From: Ianthella basta
Lineage: Eukaryota; Porifera; Demospongiae; Verongiida; Ianthellidae
Reading direction: 5' to 3'
DNA: 64,000 bases
Assembly: GCA_964019415.1 (NCBI GenBank)
Contig: OZ025880.1
Coordinates: forward strand, 2,107,313 to 2,171,312
Part shown: piece after piece, positions 53,301-64,000 of the stretch
Layout: each line of letters begins with the position of its first letter
Numbering within the stretch: position 1 is the stretch's first letter
Made by a program: the position numbers and the translations under genes
Notes under the pieces: generated by a model
The model's database searches: none
Told to the model about the DNA's origin: nothing
Seen by the model: only the letters and a program-made list of their open reading frames with translations

Positions 53301-56300
53301 GCTGCTGCCAGTTGTGAACTTAATGCTGATGATTAACCTATAGGCCTGGCACAACCAGGCTTGTTAAGTGGGAAAACTATACGATTGCACAAAATCTTGG
53401 CAGAAGAAATATTGGCGGATTGCTCTCAAAACCGCCAATCCGCCAAAATATATATTCCCCGTCAAAATTTCCGGCCATACGGTATATATTATCAATGCAA
53501 GTTGTAATTATTATTAATTTTGAAGTCTAGTTGCTGGGAAGTGCACACATGCTTAGGTTCGTTCACACATGTCGGGGTCGACAAACCATTTCAGATGTTT
53601 CAGTAGCTTTCAGCCACTTTCATCAGTACAAAGTATTGTCAAAAAATTACTGATGAAGGTAGCTGAAAGTTTCCAAAACGCCTAAAATTGTTGTGATCCC
53701 TGGCTATTGTGAACAAATCCAAGCACTTCTTATTAATCCCATTATACTGGAGCAATATTATATTGACAATGCATGGCTGTACTTCTGTCATAAGCTGGGC
53801 ATGCTCCTCAATGTCCACTTGTTGGAGCAACAGTCAATGCCACGCTATGAATGGTAAATGGCAACTACAGAGCTCACTGTTACAGAGAGTACAACTGACC
53901 AGTGCAGCTGGTCTTAAAGCAAAAAGTGCTGAATCTACTTGACTGTGACAATCACAGTATTATTACGTATATTACTACAAAAATACCTAGAGAAGTCACT
54001 ACATCACCGAACATCATCGTTTCTTCATTGCTTTTTTGAATCCATCTGTCAGTTTTGTTTCCCAGTCAGCTTCATCAGGTGGTCCAACCGTTATGACATG
54101 GAATCCCTCTTTCTTGGCTGGTCCCCCTTTACCCTCTGTTGTAACAAAGATTTTTCTGACATCATCTTTTCCCCAGCGCAATCCCCGCTGTAACACTTTG
54201 ACGTATGTGTTCAGGCTCTTTCTGTCAGTTGGGTCTATGTACTTTTCTGGCCCATAGCGTTTACAGTCAATTACAAACCTTTTGCTGTAGTAGCTCCCAA
54301 CAATATCTGGGCACTTTCTCTTCCCTTCCTTGTACTTGTAGCAGATTCCCTGCTCCTCAAGTCTGACTCCTCTCATACCCGCTAAAACATCATAGCAATT
54401 TTGTTCAAACTGCTTGGGGGTAATTGCCATTATCAGGGAATCTTCCTACATGCGTGACAAAATGGAATCACACCATCACAGTGAAGCATCCAGCACCCAG
54501 ACACACTATCATCTCAAAAATGATGGCACTGGTGTCCGCTAACTGACCTTCATTCATTTGCTTACCTGTCCACGTGGTGTCTTCAATGACCAGCCATTTA
54601 AGGTACAGGTGTATGAGGTCTTGTGATGTCTCAATGAATCTCATTTTGGTATATGAATGTCATTTTGGTATAATGAATCTTGTTATATTGCTGAATTTAT
54701 GCTCTCATTTTACTGGGACCTTGGATCAATGGCTGCAACATGAAAATGAACTAAAAACACCCTTTCACATTATTCCAATTTTAAGTTGGGTTGAAACCAG
54801 ATTGGATTTGGACTAGACACATTTACTCAAGCGATCTAACCCAGATTAAGTTGTGGTTTGAAACCACTTTTGGAGGTGGTTTGACCCCACATTTGAATCC
54901 GGATTAAAGATGGCGGCGCATAGCAAGACCTGGCACGACAGTTAAGTGCACACTTTAGTTGACATTTGGTCAAACACGAGGATGATGATGATGAGTATGG
55001 ATTTGATCCAATTGACACTCCGTGTGAAAGAGGATTAAGAGTAATATATCATTACAGGAGGCTGAGGACCATTTGACTCTAATTTAGTTAGAGGCCTTGA
55101 CAACTGTACTGCAGTAGGGCATATTCATAATTCCCAACGGAACCCAACTGAGACTGTTATGCAATGTAAGCATGCTGGTGTTTCATTTATTTCAGCACTG
55201 GTAAACTTTGGGTAATCTCACATGTCGGATTTTCCTGTGGTTTAGTGGAAAATCGCAGGAATGTCTACTGCAATAGACTGGCCTTAGGGTAGTAATAAAT
55301 CTCGAAGTTTAAAGCCAAAATGTTTAAACAGAAAGAACCCGAGATGGCACTTTTCCCTTACATTACTTGTGTATGTAAGAGTGCCACTTTGCCTATATAA
55401 TGTAGGAGGAAAGCACAAGTTTGGATGCTTCTGTTGCTAAGCAAACCATGTTTCAGTCTTCAAGCTGCAACATTTCACCCATGTCAGCTTCATCAAGCAA
55501 ATAGAATGTACTACGACTGTCTGTTTCAGTTATGTAGTACATTTGCCTGGTGAAGCCCAAGATGGGTGAAGCATTGCAGTAATCATCATGTCTTGTAAGG
55601 TGTGGACATACATATGTCAGACCTCTTGTGATGGAGCAAGTTCTCATTGCATACAATGGTTGTGTAAATGGATTTAGATCCCATTGCCATGGTAATGGAC
55701 ACCTAAACGATGATTCTAAATCTCTGAGAAGCATTACAATTGCTTCGCACGTGATTCTAAATCCCGTAGACGTATGTGGCAGGCAGAGCGTGTGTGATGA
55801 TAAATCTCAAACACGTCTCCAGCCAGCCTCACCAGCCTCTTGATAGTGACTATGGCAGAGGGTCCCATCCCTCCACTGGTCGACATTACGAATGGAGTGA
55901 ATGTCCCATGCTCCACCTCAATCACCCTTGTTTTGTACTTCCTTCTCTTGTCAAAGTCTTCAATAACATGGGACTGCCGAGGAAGTGTGTTAGATGGGGG
56001 CGTGGGCATTAAAACACCTTGACATCAAAAAGGCCATTATTCTCTTGTCCCAGAACTCTCGTGCAGAAACATCTAGCCTTGCATTGTCCTCAATGTTGGT
56101 TGAACAAAGTTGAAATTGTTCACCACTGAGGGGAGGGGCTGTAGTGCAAGCTCAACTGCAACACATGGACACACTTCCGTGAGGAGGTCTGCCAATACGT
56201 CTCTGATCTTGTTGTGCCTGATTGTGGAGAAAGCACCCTTCAGACATGTAAATGCTGAAGGGTACGCCACAGGCACAGTGAGAGGGAAGGCGGCTGAGGG

Positions 56301-59162
56301 GCCAACCATAGCGCAGACACAAAGCATCCCAGAATGCCTGTTTGTGGAGATTGAATCCAAAGTCTGTGATTGGGATGGCCGTAAGCCATGATGATGCACC
56401 GTCCTCGCAGCTTTGTTCAATAGCAGCACGCCGACTCTGGGGCAGACCAGCTTTGATCTCATTGACAAGACTGGTTACCTTTTGGCAGTTAGTCTGGTGT
56501 ACTTCCGCTTTCAGCTGCTTCTAAGAAACATATACCTGCTCTGCATCTTCATCGGTAGGATTCTGGATGCTGCTGGATTCGTCATCACCACTTGTGACTC
56601 GCATAAGGTACATTCACTTGCCCACTGAACCTCACATCAGAACAGCAAGAGCACCCTGGGGATGACATTGTGCGTTTTCAGAGAGAGCTTCGATACTTGT
56701 GATCCATTCCTGCACACGACTGGCTATGAACTCTCCGAAAGCTGTTTGCTTCCTACAGGTCTACCCAGGTACTCCTCTCCACTGGTGATGATTTGGATGT
56801 TAGTGCCCTCAAAAGTACCACGGGCTTCACATAAGAGGTGTTCCTTCACCAGGATGTGAGACTTGGTTGCATTTGGAAAATATCCAAATACTGGACCCAA
56901 GTCTGTGATCTTGTCCCACCATGCACGCAGAGTGGATAGCTTGCTCTTGCCTGAGAGTTCTTCTATTGGGCGCCTGCATCGTCGTTGGTTGCCAGTGACA
57001 AGGACATCGTCAAGAGAAGATAGGGGAGATGATTTTGATTGGATTAGAGAACAGTTTTGGATCTATATTACTTAACTGCCCAGTCGGTGTGTGCGAAGAT
57101 TTAGACCGCTCAGCACTCGGGCGCTTTGCTCCCTGTGTCTAAATCCTGCTGAGGCATTAAACTATTACGTACTGTAGTCCTTAGCCCTAACTGCCCAAAT
57201 CTTGAAATCAGAAATTAGAAATCAGAAAAAGTAAATCAGAAAATTAATGGTGCAATCTTTTCCTATATCTTCTTTTGTGTTTGCATGTTGGTGTTTTCTG
57301 AGAGTCAGTGTGTCATGATTCTTCCTACCTTGTTACAGAACTGAGCGGATAAGGTGGAATTATGCTCTGCAGTACTTTCTGGAGTTTGTCTTTACCATTG
57401 TGGTTCTTGTCATGTGTCTGAAGAACTTCATCCGTCCTTCTTTAGAGATGATCCCGAGCAACCCAGCAAAGTATGCTCCCCCACATAATACATGCACCCT
57501 TGCTGCATGTCCTACTTACATTATACAGATCTAGTCATTTCTTAGGTGTGGTGTGCTTGAATGTGTGTGAAGAGGATGTACGTATGTATGTACATACATA
57601 CGTATGTATGTATGTATGTATGTATGTATGTATGTATGTATGTATGTATTTACATACATATGTATGTAAGTATGTACATATGTATGTAGGTGCGTAAACT
57701 ACGTATGTATGCAGTATTATGCTTAATCACTCATATTGTTTCTGTATTGTGGATACTTTTTTGGTGTGTTGTGTTGGAATGGGTGTGAACTACCGTAGGT
57801 ATGAGTAGAAATATTTTTTTGTTTTTATGCATATTGCTTTATTGCATGTCCAGCTCTACTCCTCCCTCTGCCACTTCCCTCAAATCTCTTTCAGGTACAT
57901 CACAATCTCCTGTCTGACAAATATGGTATTTGGGACCTTCACCTTGTTCATGGCCAACTCCTGTATCCTTCACCAATATATGAACTTCATGGCAGAGCTT
58001 ACCTGCTTCGCAGACAGGCACTTTTATGATGTGAGACCAGTACACACACAGTGTGCTGTAGGAGCAATACACACACAGTGTGCTGTAGGAGCGATACTCA
58101 CACAGTGTGCTGTAGGAGCAATACACACACAGTGTGCTGTAGGAGCGATACGCACACAGTGTGCTGTAGGAGCAATACACACACAGTGTGCTGTAGGAGC
58201 AATACACACACAGTGTGCTGTAGGAGCAATACACACACAGTGTGCTGTAGGAGCAATACACACACAGTGTGCTGTAGGAGCAATACACACACAGTGTGCT
58301 GTAGGAGCAATACACACACAGTGTGCTGTAGGAGCAATACACACACAGTGTGCTGTAGGAGCAATACACACACAGTGTGCTGTAGGAGCAATACACACAC
58401 AGTGTGCTGTAGGAGCAATACACACACAGTGTGCTGTAGGAGCAATACACACACAGTGTGCTGCAGGAGCAATACACACACAGTGTGCTGTAGGAGCAAT
58501 ACACACACAATACCAGCGATCTGCATCTGTACATGTGTGTATGCACTCTTCAATGTGTTTACAGTAGTTAATGCACCCCCAGGAGGGTTGTATCTGATTT
58601 AGTAGCATGAGGCACAGGGGCACACCACACACTGCTGGGATGTGTATGTGCATGCATATACGTACGCAAGTAAGATTACTGTATGTTACTGTGATTTGGG
58701 TGTTTTGTTGAATTCTTGCCTGCCTTTCTCTGCATCTGACTATACTGCAGGACTGGTGGACATGTGTGGACTTCAAGACCTTCTACCGAAAGTGGAACCA
58801 CATAGTTTATGACTGGATCCATGCCTACATCTACAGGGACTTGCGATCAGTGAGTGTGATATCAGTAGAACACACTACATAAATTATGCATACGGCAGGT
58901 ATGAGGGCTTAAGAGGAGAGACGTCCCAATTCAGTGTGGACATCTGTCACCCAATTGGTAACTTGCTCACAAGTTACAGATCATGTGGCCTTTTGTTCAC
59001 TTTGCTCTTCTTCCTCTGTGTGCAGGCCTTCAATAACTCTGTGTATCAGAAGATTGCTGCCCTCCCTCCCATCCTCATATCCTCTGTATTTCATGAATAC
59101 ATCATTGCTGTAGGAGTGAAGTTCTTCTGGCCTGTGCTGACGTTCCAGTTCTTTTGTCTAGG

Positions 59163-59221
<59 letters not shown>

Positions 59222-60010
59222 TGTGTGTGAGTGTGGTGTAGTATGGTGTGGAAGAGAAGGAGATGTGTTAATATGGAATGGGACATGCAGTTGTGTTGTA
59301 AGTCACTCTGTATGTGTGTGTATTTTGTGTGGTGTGTGTCAGAGGCAGGAAGGAATAGTATGGAGTACATATGCTATGGCATGTGTGCATGTGTTAGTCT
59401 GGTTTGTTACACATCAATGTCTCATTTTGTGCAGCAGTGGGAGAAAGGTTCTTCCTCACCCACACAATAAGGGGACATTGAGGTCTAGCTGGCTAGACTA
59501 GGGTGGTTGTGTATGTGTTATGTTTCTGGAGACAGATATGTACTGAATAGCAACGTATACCCATTGCTTTGTTGTGAACACCACTTCTTTGTTGTGCTGC
59601 CTCTCTCTGCACACACACACACATACTAACACACACACACACACACTAACACACACACACTAACACAGGGATAGTATATTTTGTCCGTCCCACCTTTGCC
59701 AAATCACGCCACCGTCTATGGAACACCCTCTTCCTATGGGGGGTCAGCATTGGGATGGGTTTGATGGTGTGGGGCTACTCGGTGGAGCACTACGCCCGGC
59801 ATTTCTGCCCTCCAGAGGTAGGGAGAGGGGAAGGGTTGGATGGGAGGAGGGGAGGTGAAGAGGAAGCTAATATGAGGCTAGAGGAATGCAAAGGAGGGAT
59901 AGAAACAACTAGTTGATGGGAGTAGCCATTCATAAGCACAGTATGTATATCCTGAGCTCACTGTGTATCTGGTGTATGTCCCCATGCAATGTTTCTTTTT
60001 CCTTTCCCAC

Positions 60011-60093
<83 letters not shown>

Positions 60094-60178
60094 ATTTTAG
60101 AACACTGTTGCAGCTGCCTTCCAGCCTCAGCTGTTTCACTGCTTCTTTGGCAATGGGACCCATGAACACAGGACCTAA
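46818..60178 (+). CDS. SOAT: Sterol O-acyltransferase, tandem copy 2, one exon not found
   Basis: Exons found: 46818-46972, 47105-47158, 47793-47903, 49775-49939, 51321-51514, 57339-57470, 57895-58030, 58751-58849, 59026-59164, 59669-59817, 60101-60178. The start CGCCGCCATGA is an excellent Kozak match; the N-terminus (MKRRGLVVSNGPRAEDK...) is polar and unlike copy 1. Exons from 49775 on are nearly identical to copy 1 and keep FYDDWW and FHEY. The 121-nt exon encoding the first membrane span (21547-21667 in copy 1) has no counterpart in 47904-49774. Joining 47903 directly to 49775 shifts the frame and meets TAG after 15 codons. So copy 2 is either a non-functional chimera or uses an exon I do not recognise. 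Confidence 0.82.
47246..47395. repeat. (GT)n microsatellite in SOAT copy 2 intron 2
   Basis: GT repeat with GCGC interruptions. Copy 3 carries a longer, more interrupted version at 61762-62032. Confidence 0.95.
47754..47778. repeat. Poly-C run before an acceptor
   Basis: About 25 consecutive C just upstream of the acceptor at 47792 in copy 2, against 12 C plus (CCA)n in copy 3. It acts as the polypyrimidine tract of this exon and is length-variable. Confidence 0.9.
49219..49244 (+). ncRNA. Hammerhead-ribozyme-like core motif
   Basis: CTGATGA, A, then stem GACC-loop CTTGT-GGTC, then GAAAC: the two conserved core strings of a hammerhead ribozyme joined by a closed stem II. Such motifs occur in Penelope-like and other retroelements. 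Stems I and III are not established from the flanks, so activity is unproven. Confidence 0.4.
50050..51010. mobile_element. About 960-bp insertion in copy 2 intron, absent from copy 1
   Basis: Copy 1 reads GTGTCTCAGTTGTAGATA directly into (TGTA)n; copy 2 has 960 bp between the same strings. The left part contains four imperfect repeats of GAGCTGACTCCTGGTTGG (50300-50400); the right part is CpG-rich and ends CATTATAATAAGATG, like 40536. No protein is recognised and no clear target duplication was resolved. Confidence 0.75.
51898..52575. mobile_element. Inverted-repeat element, copy 2 counterpart of 23103-23787
   Basis: Same position in the SOAT intron and the same interior as the copy 1 element; the left terminal repeat is partly lost (ATTTATGATG), the right TTTGGTAAAT is intact. 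Inherited by duplication, not a new insertion. Confidence 0.75.
53259..53482. mobile_element. 224-bp TA-flanked inverted-repeat element, copy 2 only
   Basis: Ends CCATATGGCCGGAAATTTTG and its mirror CAAAATTTCCGGCCATACGG, flanked by TA on each side. Copy 1 has a single GTATATATTATC at the matching site (24513). It is therefore a Tc1/mariner-type non-autonomous insertion younger than the duplication. A lone end of the same family is at 42501. Confidence 0.85.
54014..54430 (-). CDS. PD-(D/E)XK nuclease-like protein, nested in SOAT copy 2 intron
   Basis: 138 aa; twin of the ORF at 25049-25465 with E14D, R39K and E83G. PDIVGS (41-46) and IDCK with Asp55 and Lys57 are unchanged, as is the 5' splice pair (CACGTGGACAG-GTAAGC and ACGCATGTAG). 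It is still open after the SOAT duplication while the neighbouring fossil is broken, which suggests either very recent duplication or retained function. It is transcribed opposite to its host gene if expressed. Confidence 0.65.
   Translation of the reverse strand: MAITPKQFEQNCYDVLAGMRGVRLEEQGICYKYKEGKRKCPDIVGSYYSKRFVIDCKRYGPEKYIDPTDRKSLNTYVKVLQRGLRWGKDDVRKIFVTTEGKGGPAKKEGFHVITVGPPDEADWETKLTDGFKKAMKKR
55760..57080 (-). mobile_element. Reverse-transcriptase-derived fossil in SOAT copy 2 intron
   Basis: Counterpart of 26800-28340 at the same intron position, with the same family landmarks (RHNKIRDVLADLLTEVCP, VIEVEHGTFTPFVMSTSG). It is broken and somewhat shorter than the copy 1 fossil. Inherited through the SOAT duplication. 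Confidence 0.6.
57577..57690. repeat. (TATG)n microsatellite in SOAT copy 2 intron
   Basis: Counterpart of the tract at 28850-28995, different in length and interruptions. Confidence 0.95.
58041..58508. repeat. 27-bp minisatellite, about 17 units, in SOAT copy 2 intron
   Basis: Unit GTAGGAGCAATACACACACA plus GTGTGCT, nearly perfect. It starts 10 bp after the FYD exon's donor. Copy 1 has one unit at the same place (29331-29372). Because 27 is a multiple of three, long frames run through it on both strands (for example repeats of TQCAVGAIH) and even extend the exon frame, but the donor at 58031 and intact downstream exons show it is intronic. Confidence 0.96.
60015..60091. repeat. (GT)n tract before the last SOAT exon of copy 2
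   Basis: About 38 GT units ending 10 bp before exon 60101-60178. Confidence 0.97.
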
Positions 60179-60514
60179 CCACAAGTTCACATTGCTATCA
60201 CAGTACATTCCGGGTATAGTTTGTTACAGAGCATCAATTTGTTTTTTAGGTATTCAACATGTTCAAATAGTCTTAAAATGATGTTGCATAATATGGTATA
60301 CTGTTCAGTATACTATTATATTGCTATATTAACCACTGTTCCATATACTCCTGATCATTTACTGTATGCATAGGTATGTACGTATGTATAGTGCAATTGT
60401 AATGAATTTTGTTGTTATTTTTGTAATAGTAAGAATTATTATTCAATGAGTTTTGATCAATGTACGTACATATGCTAGCTCTTCAACCTCCTGGAATACA
60501 GTGTCTGTGTACAT

Positions 60515-60880
60515 CTGTGTGCACCAGCTCCTGTTTGTGTGTGTCTGTGTGCACCATCTCCTGTTGATGTGTGTCTGTGTGCACCAGCTCCTGTTGGTGT
60601 GTGTGTGCACCTTCTCCTGTTGGTGTGTGTGTGCACCAGCTCCTGTTGGTGTGTGTATGCACCATCTCCTGTTGGTGTGTGTGTGTGCATCAGCTCCTGT
60701 TGGTGTGTGTGTGCACCAGCTCCTGTTGGTGTGTGTGTGCATCAGCTCCTGTTGGTGTGTGTGTGCACCAGCTCCTGTTGGTGTGTGTGTGCACCAGCTC
60801 CTGTTGGTGTGTGTGTGCACCAGCTCCTGTTTGTGTGTGTGCATCAGCTCCTGTTGGTGTGTGTCTGTGTGCATGTCCAG
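60515..60880. repeat. 26-30-bp minisatellite, 13 units, SOAT copy 2 3' flank
   Basis: Unit CACCAGCTCCTGTTGGTGTG plus a variable GT run. The orphan-exon flank has one unit at about 46348. It opens frames of up to 154 codons that I do not regard as genes. Confidence 0.95.
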
Positions 60881-61318
60881 GTAGCGTATTGAACTATGAA
60901 TGACCATGTACGCTGTATATAATTATGTGTGGCCTCGCAATTAACCAGAAACATGTACGTATAGCTGCGTGCGTGCATTATGATCATAATATCTACGTAT
61001 GAGCATAGATATCTATGGTATGAACTAGCAAAACACAAGATGGCTAGCTAGCTATAGGTAAAAGAAGGAACAGCTAGCTATAGCAAGCACATGCAGTCCA
61101 AGTATGAACCTGCATGAGCAGCGAGTCCAATTTCACCCCAGCCGGCACGCGGCTATATAGTGCTTCTTCCTGTTTCTTGATCATTGTGATATAGATATAG
61201 AAATCATATAGGCACAGAAAACGATTAATTTTAATTTCCGGTGCATGGAGACCACGTTTTGTGGCAGCATAAATAGGCGGGTGCCTGGCAGTATCAGGAC
61301 TGCTTCAGTCAGCCAACC
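60881..61318. other. Intergenic and likely promoter of SOAT copy 3
   Basis: Similar to 46390-46817, with TTTCCGG and TTTTGTGGCAG conserved close to the start. Nothing else was seen. Confidence 0.5.
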
Positions 61319-61856
61319 ATGAAAAGGGGAGGTCTAGTTATGAGCAACGGCCCGAGGGCCGAGGACGAAGACACTGTAAAGGAGCAGGACGACCTTTCCT
61401 CAGCGTCCAGCGTCAGCCTCAACTCGATGGACGAATCTCGCGGCGAACGAGAGGCAGACCTACTCAAGAAGAAGTACATACGCACTTACACACCACACCG
61501 CAATGAGAAGCATTCCGTAGACAGAAGCTAGTGGACGCTTGCTGAAGGGCTAACTCGAGGGATGGAGACTGACTATTGTTTGATCCTTTCTCTCACTCTC
61601 TCTTCTCCCTCGTCCCCCGCAGGAAACGGAGCCGCCATCATGTGCGCGTGTTCATGCCTAGGGATTCGTTAGTAACGTGAGCGCTCATGCAGTTATGTTG
61701 TGTAACGTTAGACATTCCACTGTTGTCTACCCACGCGCACTGCGCATTAGTCCGCATTGCAGTGTGTGCGTGTGTGTGTGTGTGTGCGTGTGCGTGTGTG
61801 TACGTGTGTGTACGTGTGTGTGTGTGCACGCGCATGTGTGTGTGCGTGCGTGTGTG

Positions 61857-61915
<59 letters not shown>

Positions 61916-64000
61916 TGTGTGTATGTGTGTGTACGTGTGTGTGTGTGCACGCGCATGTGTGTGTGCGTGCGTGTGTGTGTGCAGTGTGTGCGTGTGTGTG
62001 TGTGTGCATGTGCGCACGTGTGTGTGTGTGTGTTGCTCCTCAAGCACCAATCCTACTTTACACTTACAGGCGCAACCATATAATCGTTTCCTACCCACTG
62101 GCAATAGTGGTTACCTAGGACACACACCAGTACTGTACACAGCTATCAAATGTCACTGTGTCTGTGCCCTAGGTAACAACTGCTGGAGATTTAGGAATGT
62201 AGCAAGAGTGTGTACAAAGCCACTGTACTGTTTGCCAAGGTCCATCGTGTATGTATCTGGAGTACAGTACCTGAATTTGTGGTTACTGGTACATGTGCAA
62301 AGTATTGTAACATTGAAAGTTGTTGTATTAAGTGTAGTTTTGCATGATTCGTCGCTTATTTTCTGTTCTTGGCTCCCCCTACATACATGCCCCCCCCCCC
62401 CACCACCACCACCACACACTACAGCACTCTCAGGTATAACAATCCCCACTTTGAGACCCTCATCAACTCCGGTGTCTGCATGATGGTGACCATGTGCCTA
62501 TATGACATCATCAAGAACTCATTCGAGAAGGGAAGGTACGCCTGTGTGTCTGTCTGTATGACCATGCAAGGCTGTTTGCTGTTAGTGGCCACACTCCTCC
62601 TAATGAACAGTGTTGAATCCGTTGAATTAATGGCTTCCATTATAATATTATAATATGTAAATGGTTCCCATTACAAAATGAGCTTTATTTGACATTTCAT
62701 TATATATATGTAAGTATTCAACATTTTCAAGCCCGCAGTGTTAGTTGAAAATTGTGCACAGAGTGTTCTCATGCTGCTCTTTAATCAGTATTCCCTTGAT
62801 TGCTTGTACATCCATCATGTTGTGTTTTATTGGCTATACTGCTAGTGTTTTCAAATTGGGTATCAGTTGTTGGTAGGACTTCAGGGGCAATGTTAGTAGC
62901 TGAATGGATTGTACCACAGCATTCTCCTTGTGAGAGATGAGCTCTCCGTGTGCAGGTGTACATGTGACGGTGGTAAATGTTCTGTTTGGCGTGCTGTTAG
63001 TGAGTCCTGTAAAGCCATGCTCCCTTACTGTGGCTCCAACTACACGGTCACTGTTGTTGTGCTGTGTGTGGTTAGAAGTGAAGCACTGCCTGCTGGGTTA
63101 CAAAAAAGGTGACCAACCCTCTGGCATTGTGGGGCTGGTGGGAGCATGCGCATCTGGTAGGTTTCATACACAACTGATCATGAGATCATGACTTCCTGCT
63201 GATTGATAGCACCCTTTGAAGTTGTAAGAATATAGGTTCAAAGGTCGAACTGATGCAATGGTGTTATAGCACTAGACACCTGGCTTGACCCCCATCAGGA
63301 AGGGTTGCACTTTGTATGCTCTTATTATTACATTGTAAATTTTGCAAATTGGCCTGCATTTGCAGATTACAGTCTCACGAATTACCCTTCCCTGTATGAT
63401 TGATATGCATGTGCAAAGTAGCAACCATCCAAGAAATAGAAACACCTGTATGAATGGCCATTCGTGAAGTACGTATTCCTCTTTCCATGAAGCTGGCGCT
63501 TACACTGTGTAGGAATGAGAAGAGCAACCATGAGGGCATTGGTTGTGAATGGCACTGAACAGTCCAAACTCGAAGCATTCGATTCTTACCATAGCAGGTA
63601 GTGCTTTCATTGCACATGTGTGCTTTGACTACATCACCTGTACATGTGTGTATGTACTTGCACATTGATTGGTGCAGTATGCTGTGTGTGTATGTGTACC
63701 AAAGTGAAGTGGTCTGTCAGATAACAAGGTGAAGAGACAGAAAGGTGATTATCATTGATCTGCATACTTAATTCTTCTGACTGAGCTCAGAAATGTTTGT
63801 GTCTGTTCAACTAGTAACTACATTAGTTACAAAACTGACTGTTTTGTACAGTAACTGATGAAGACCCTTGTGGTCAAAACGTTTTACTGGAACCAGACCT
63901 ACAGCTACGTGATTGCTCATCAACGCTCCATAAATCTGCTAGACAACGTAGCATGAGCCTCTACCACATTATCAACCACAAAGACCTGATAGCTGGTGTA
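61319..64000 (+). CDS. SOAT: Sterol O-acyltransferase, tandem copy 3, 5' part only
   Basis: Exons 61319-61473 (MKRGGLVMSNGPRAEDED...), 61623-61676 (RSRHHVRVFMPRDSLV) and 62425-62535 (TLRYNNPHFETLINSGVC...) are present with GT-AG borders and the phases of copy 2. The intron after 62535 matches copy 2's 47904 onwards to the window edge, so the copies are recent. The next exon would lie beyond the window; whether copy 3 also lacks the exon missing from copy 2 cannot be seen. Confidence 0.85.
63855..63880 (+). ncRNA. Hammerhead-like motif with altered core
   Basis: Counterpart of 49219-49244, but the second core string reads AAAAC instead of GAAAC. That G is the conserved G12 that acts as general base in hammerheads, so this copy should be inactive even if the other is not. 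Confidence 0.35.

Noticed and set aside
57827-58776. Frames of 246 and 250 codons
   Set aside because: They run through the 27-bp minisatellite; the plus frame includes one true SOAT exon but a good donor ends it at 58030.
60443-60907. Frames of 110-154 codons
   Set aside because: Translations of the 26-30-bp minisatellite.

Overview
The window looks like metazoan nuclear DNA. It has small GT-AG introns, a spliced dispanin (CD225) gene, sterol O-acyltransferase (SOAT) genes, LINEs, many short inverted-repeat elements and very abundant (CA/GT)n tracts. The style (compact intron-rich genes, a giant secreted beta-helix-like protein, CTAG- and TGCA-rich spacers) suggests a sponge or another early-branching animal. 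That is an impression; nothing in the sequence proves it.

Layout. 1-3140 (minus) is an unbroken 1046-codon reading frame for a secreted, probably beta-helical surface protein that runs off the left edge. 6600-8118 (plus) is a complete four-exon dispanin-like gene. 8240-9060 holds foldback elements. 9730-13605 is a 5'-truncated LINE with a long intact ORF and a large (CA)n tract. 15.2-17.2 kb holds a (GT)n tract, a 79-bp satellite and a 57-bp minisatellite.

The core is a tandem SOAT array. Copy 1 (18810-31475, 13 exons, 495 aa) reads whole. 31.5-45.5 kb separates it from the next units and holds a nuclease-like ORF, a decayed CR1-like LINE, foldbacks, a SAP-like ORF and two opposed inverted-repeat transposons with perfect 9-bp target duplications. 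An orphan SOAT last exon lies at 45946-46023. Copy 2 (46818-60178) and the start of copy 3 (61319 to the edge) follow. Copies 2 and 3 share a 5' region unlike copy 1, while the 3' two thirds of copies 1 and 2 are nearly identical. The changeover falls just after the place where copy 2 should have its fourth coding exon, which I cannot find.

The large SOAT intron of copies 1 and 2 carries, on the opposite strand, a small nested gene for a protein with a PD-(D/E)XK nuclease-like signature and an old reverse-transcriptase fossil. A divergent relative of the nuclease-like protein stands alone at 32771-33283. This small family is the best candidate here for something undescribed. Comparing the duplicated introns also gives clean filled/empty-site pairs for several transposons and shows a minisatellite growing from one unit to about 17.
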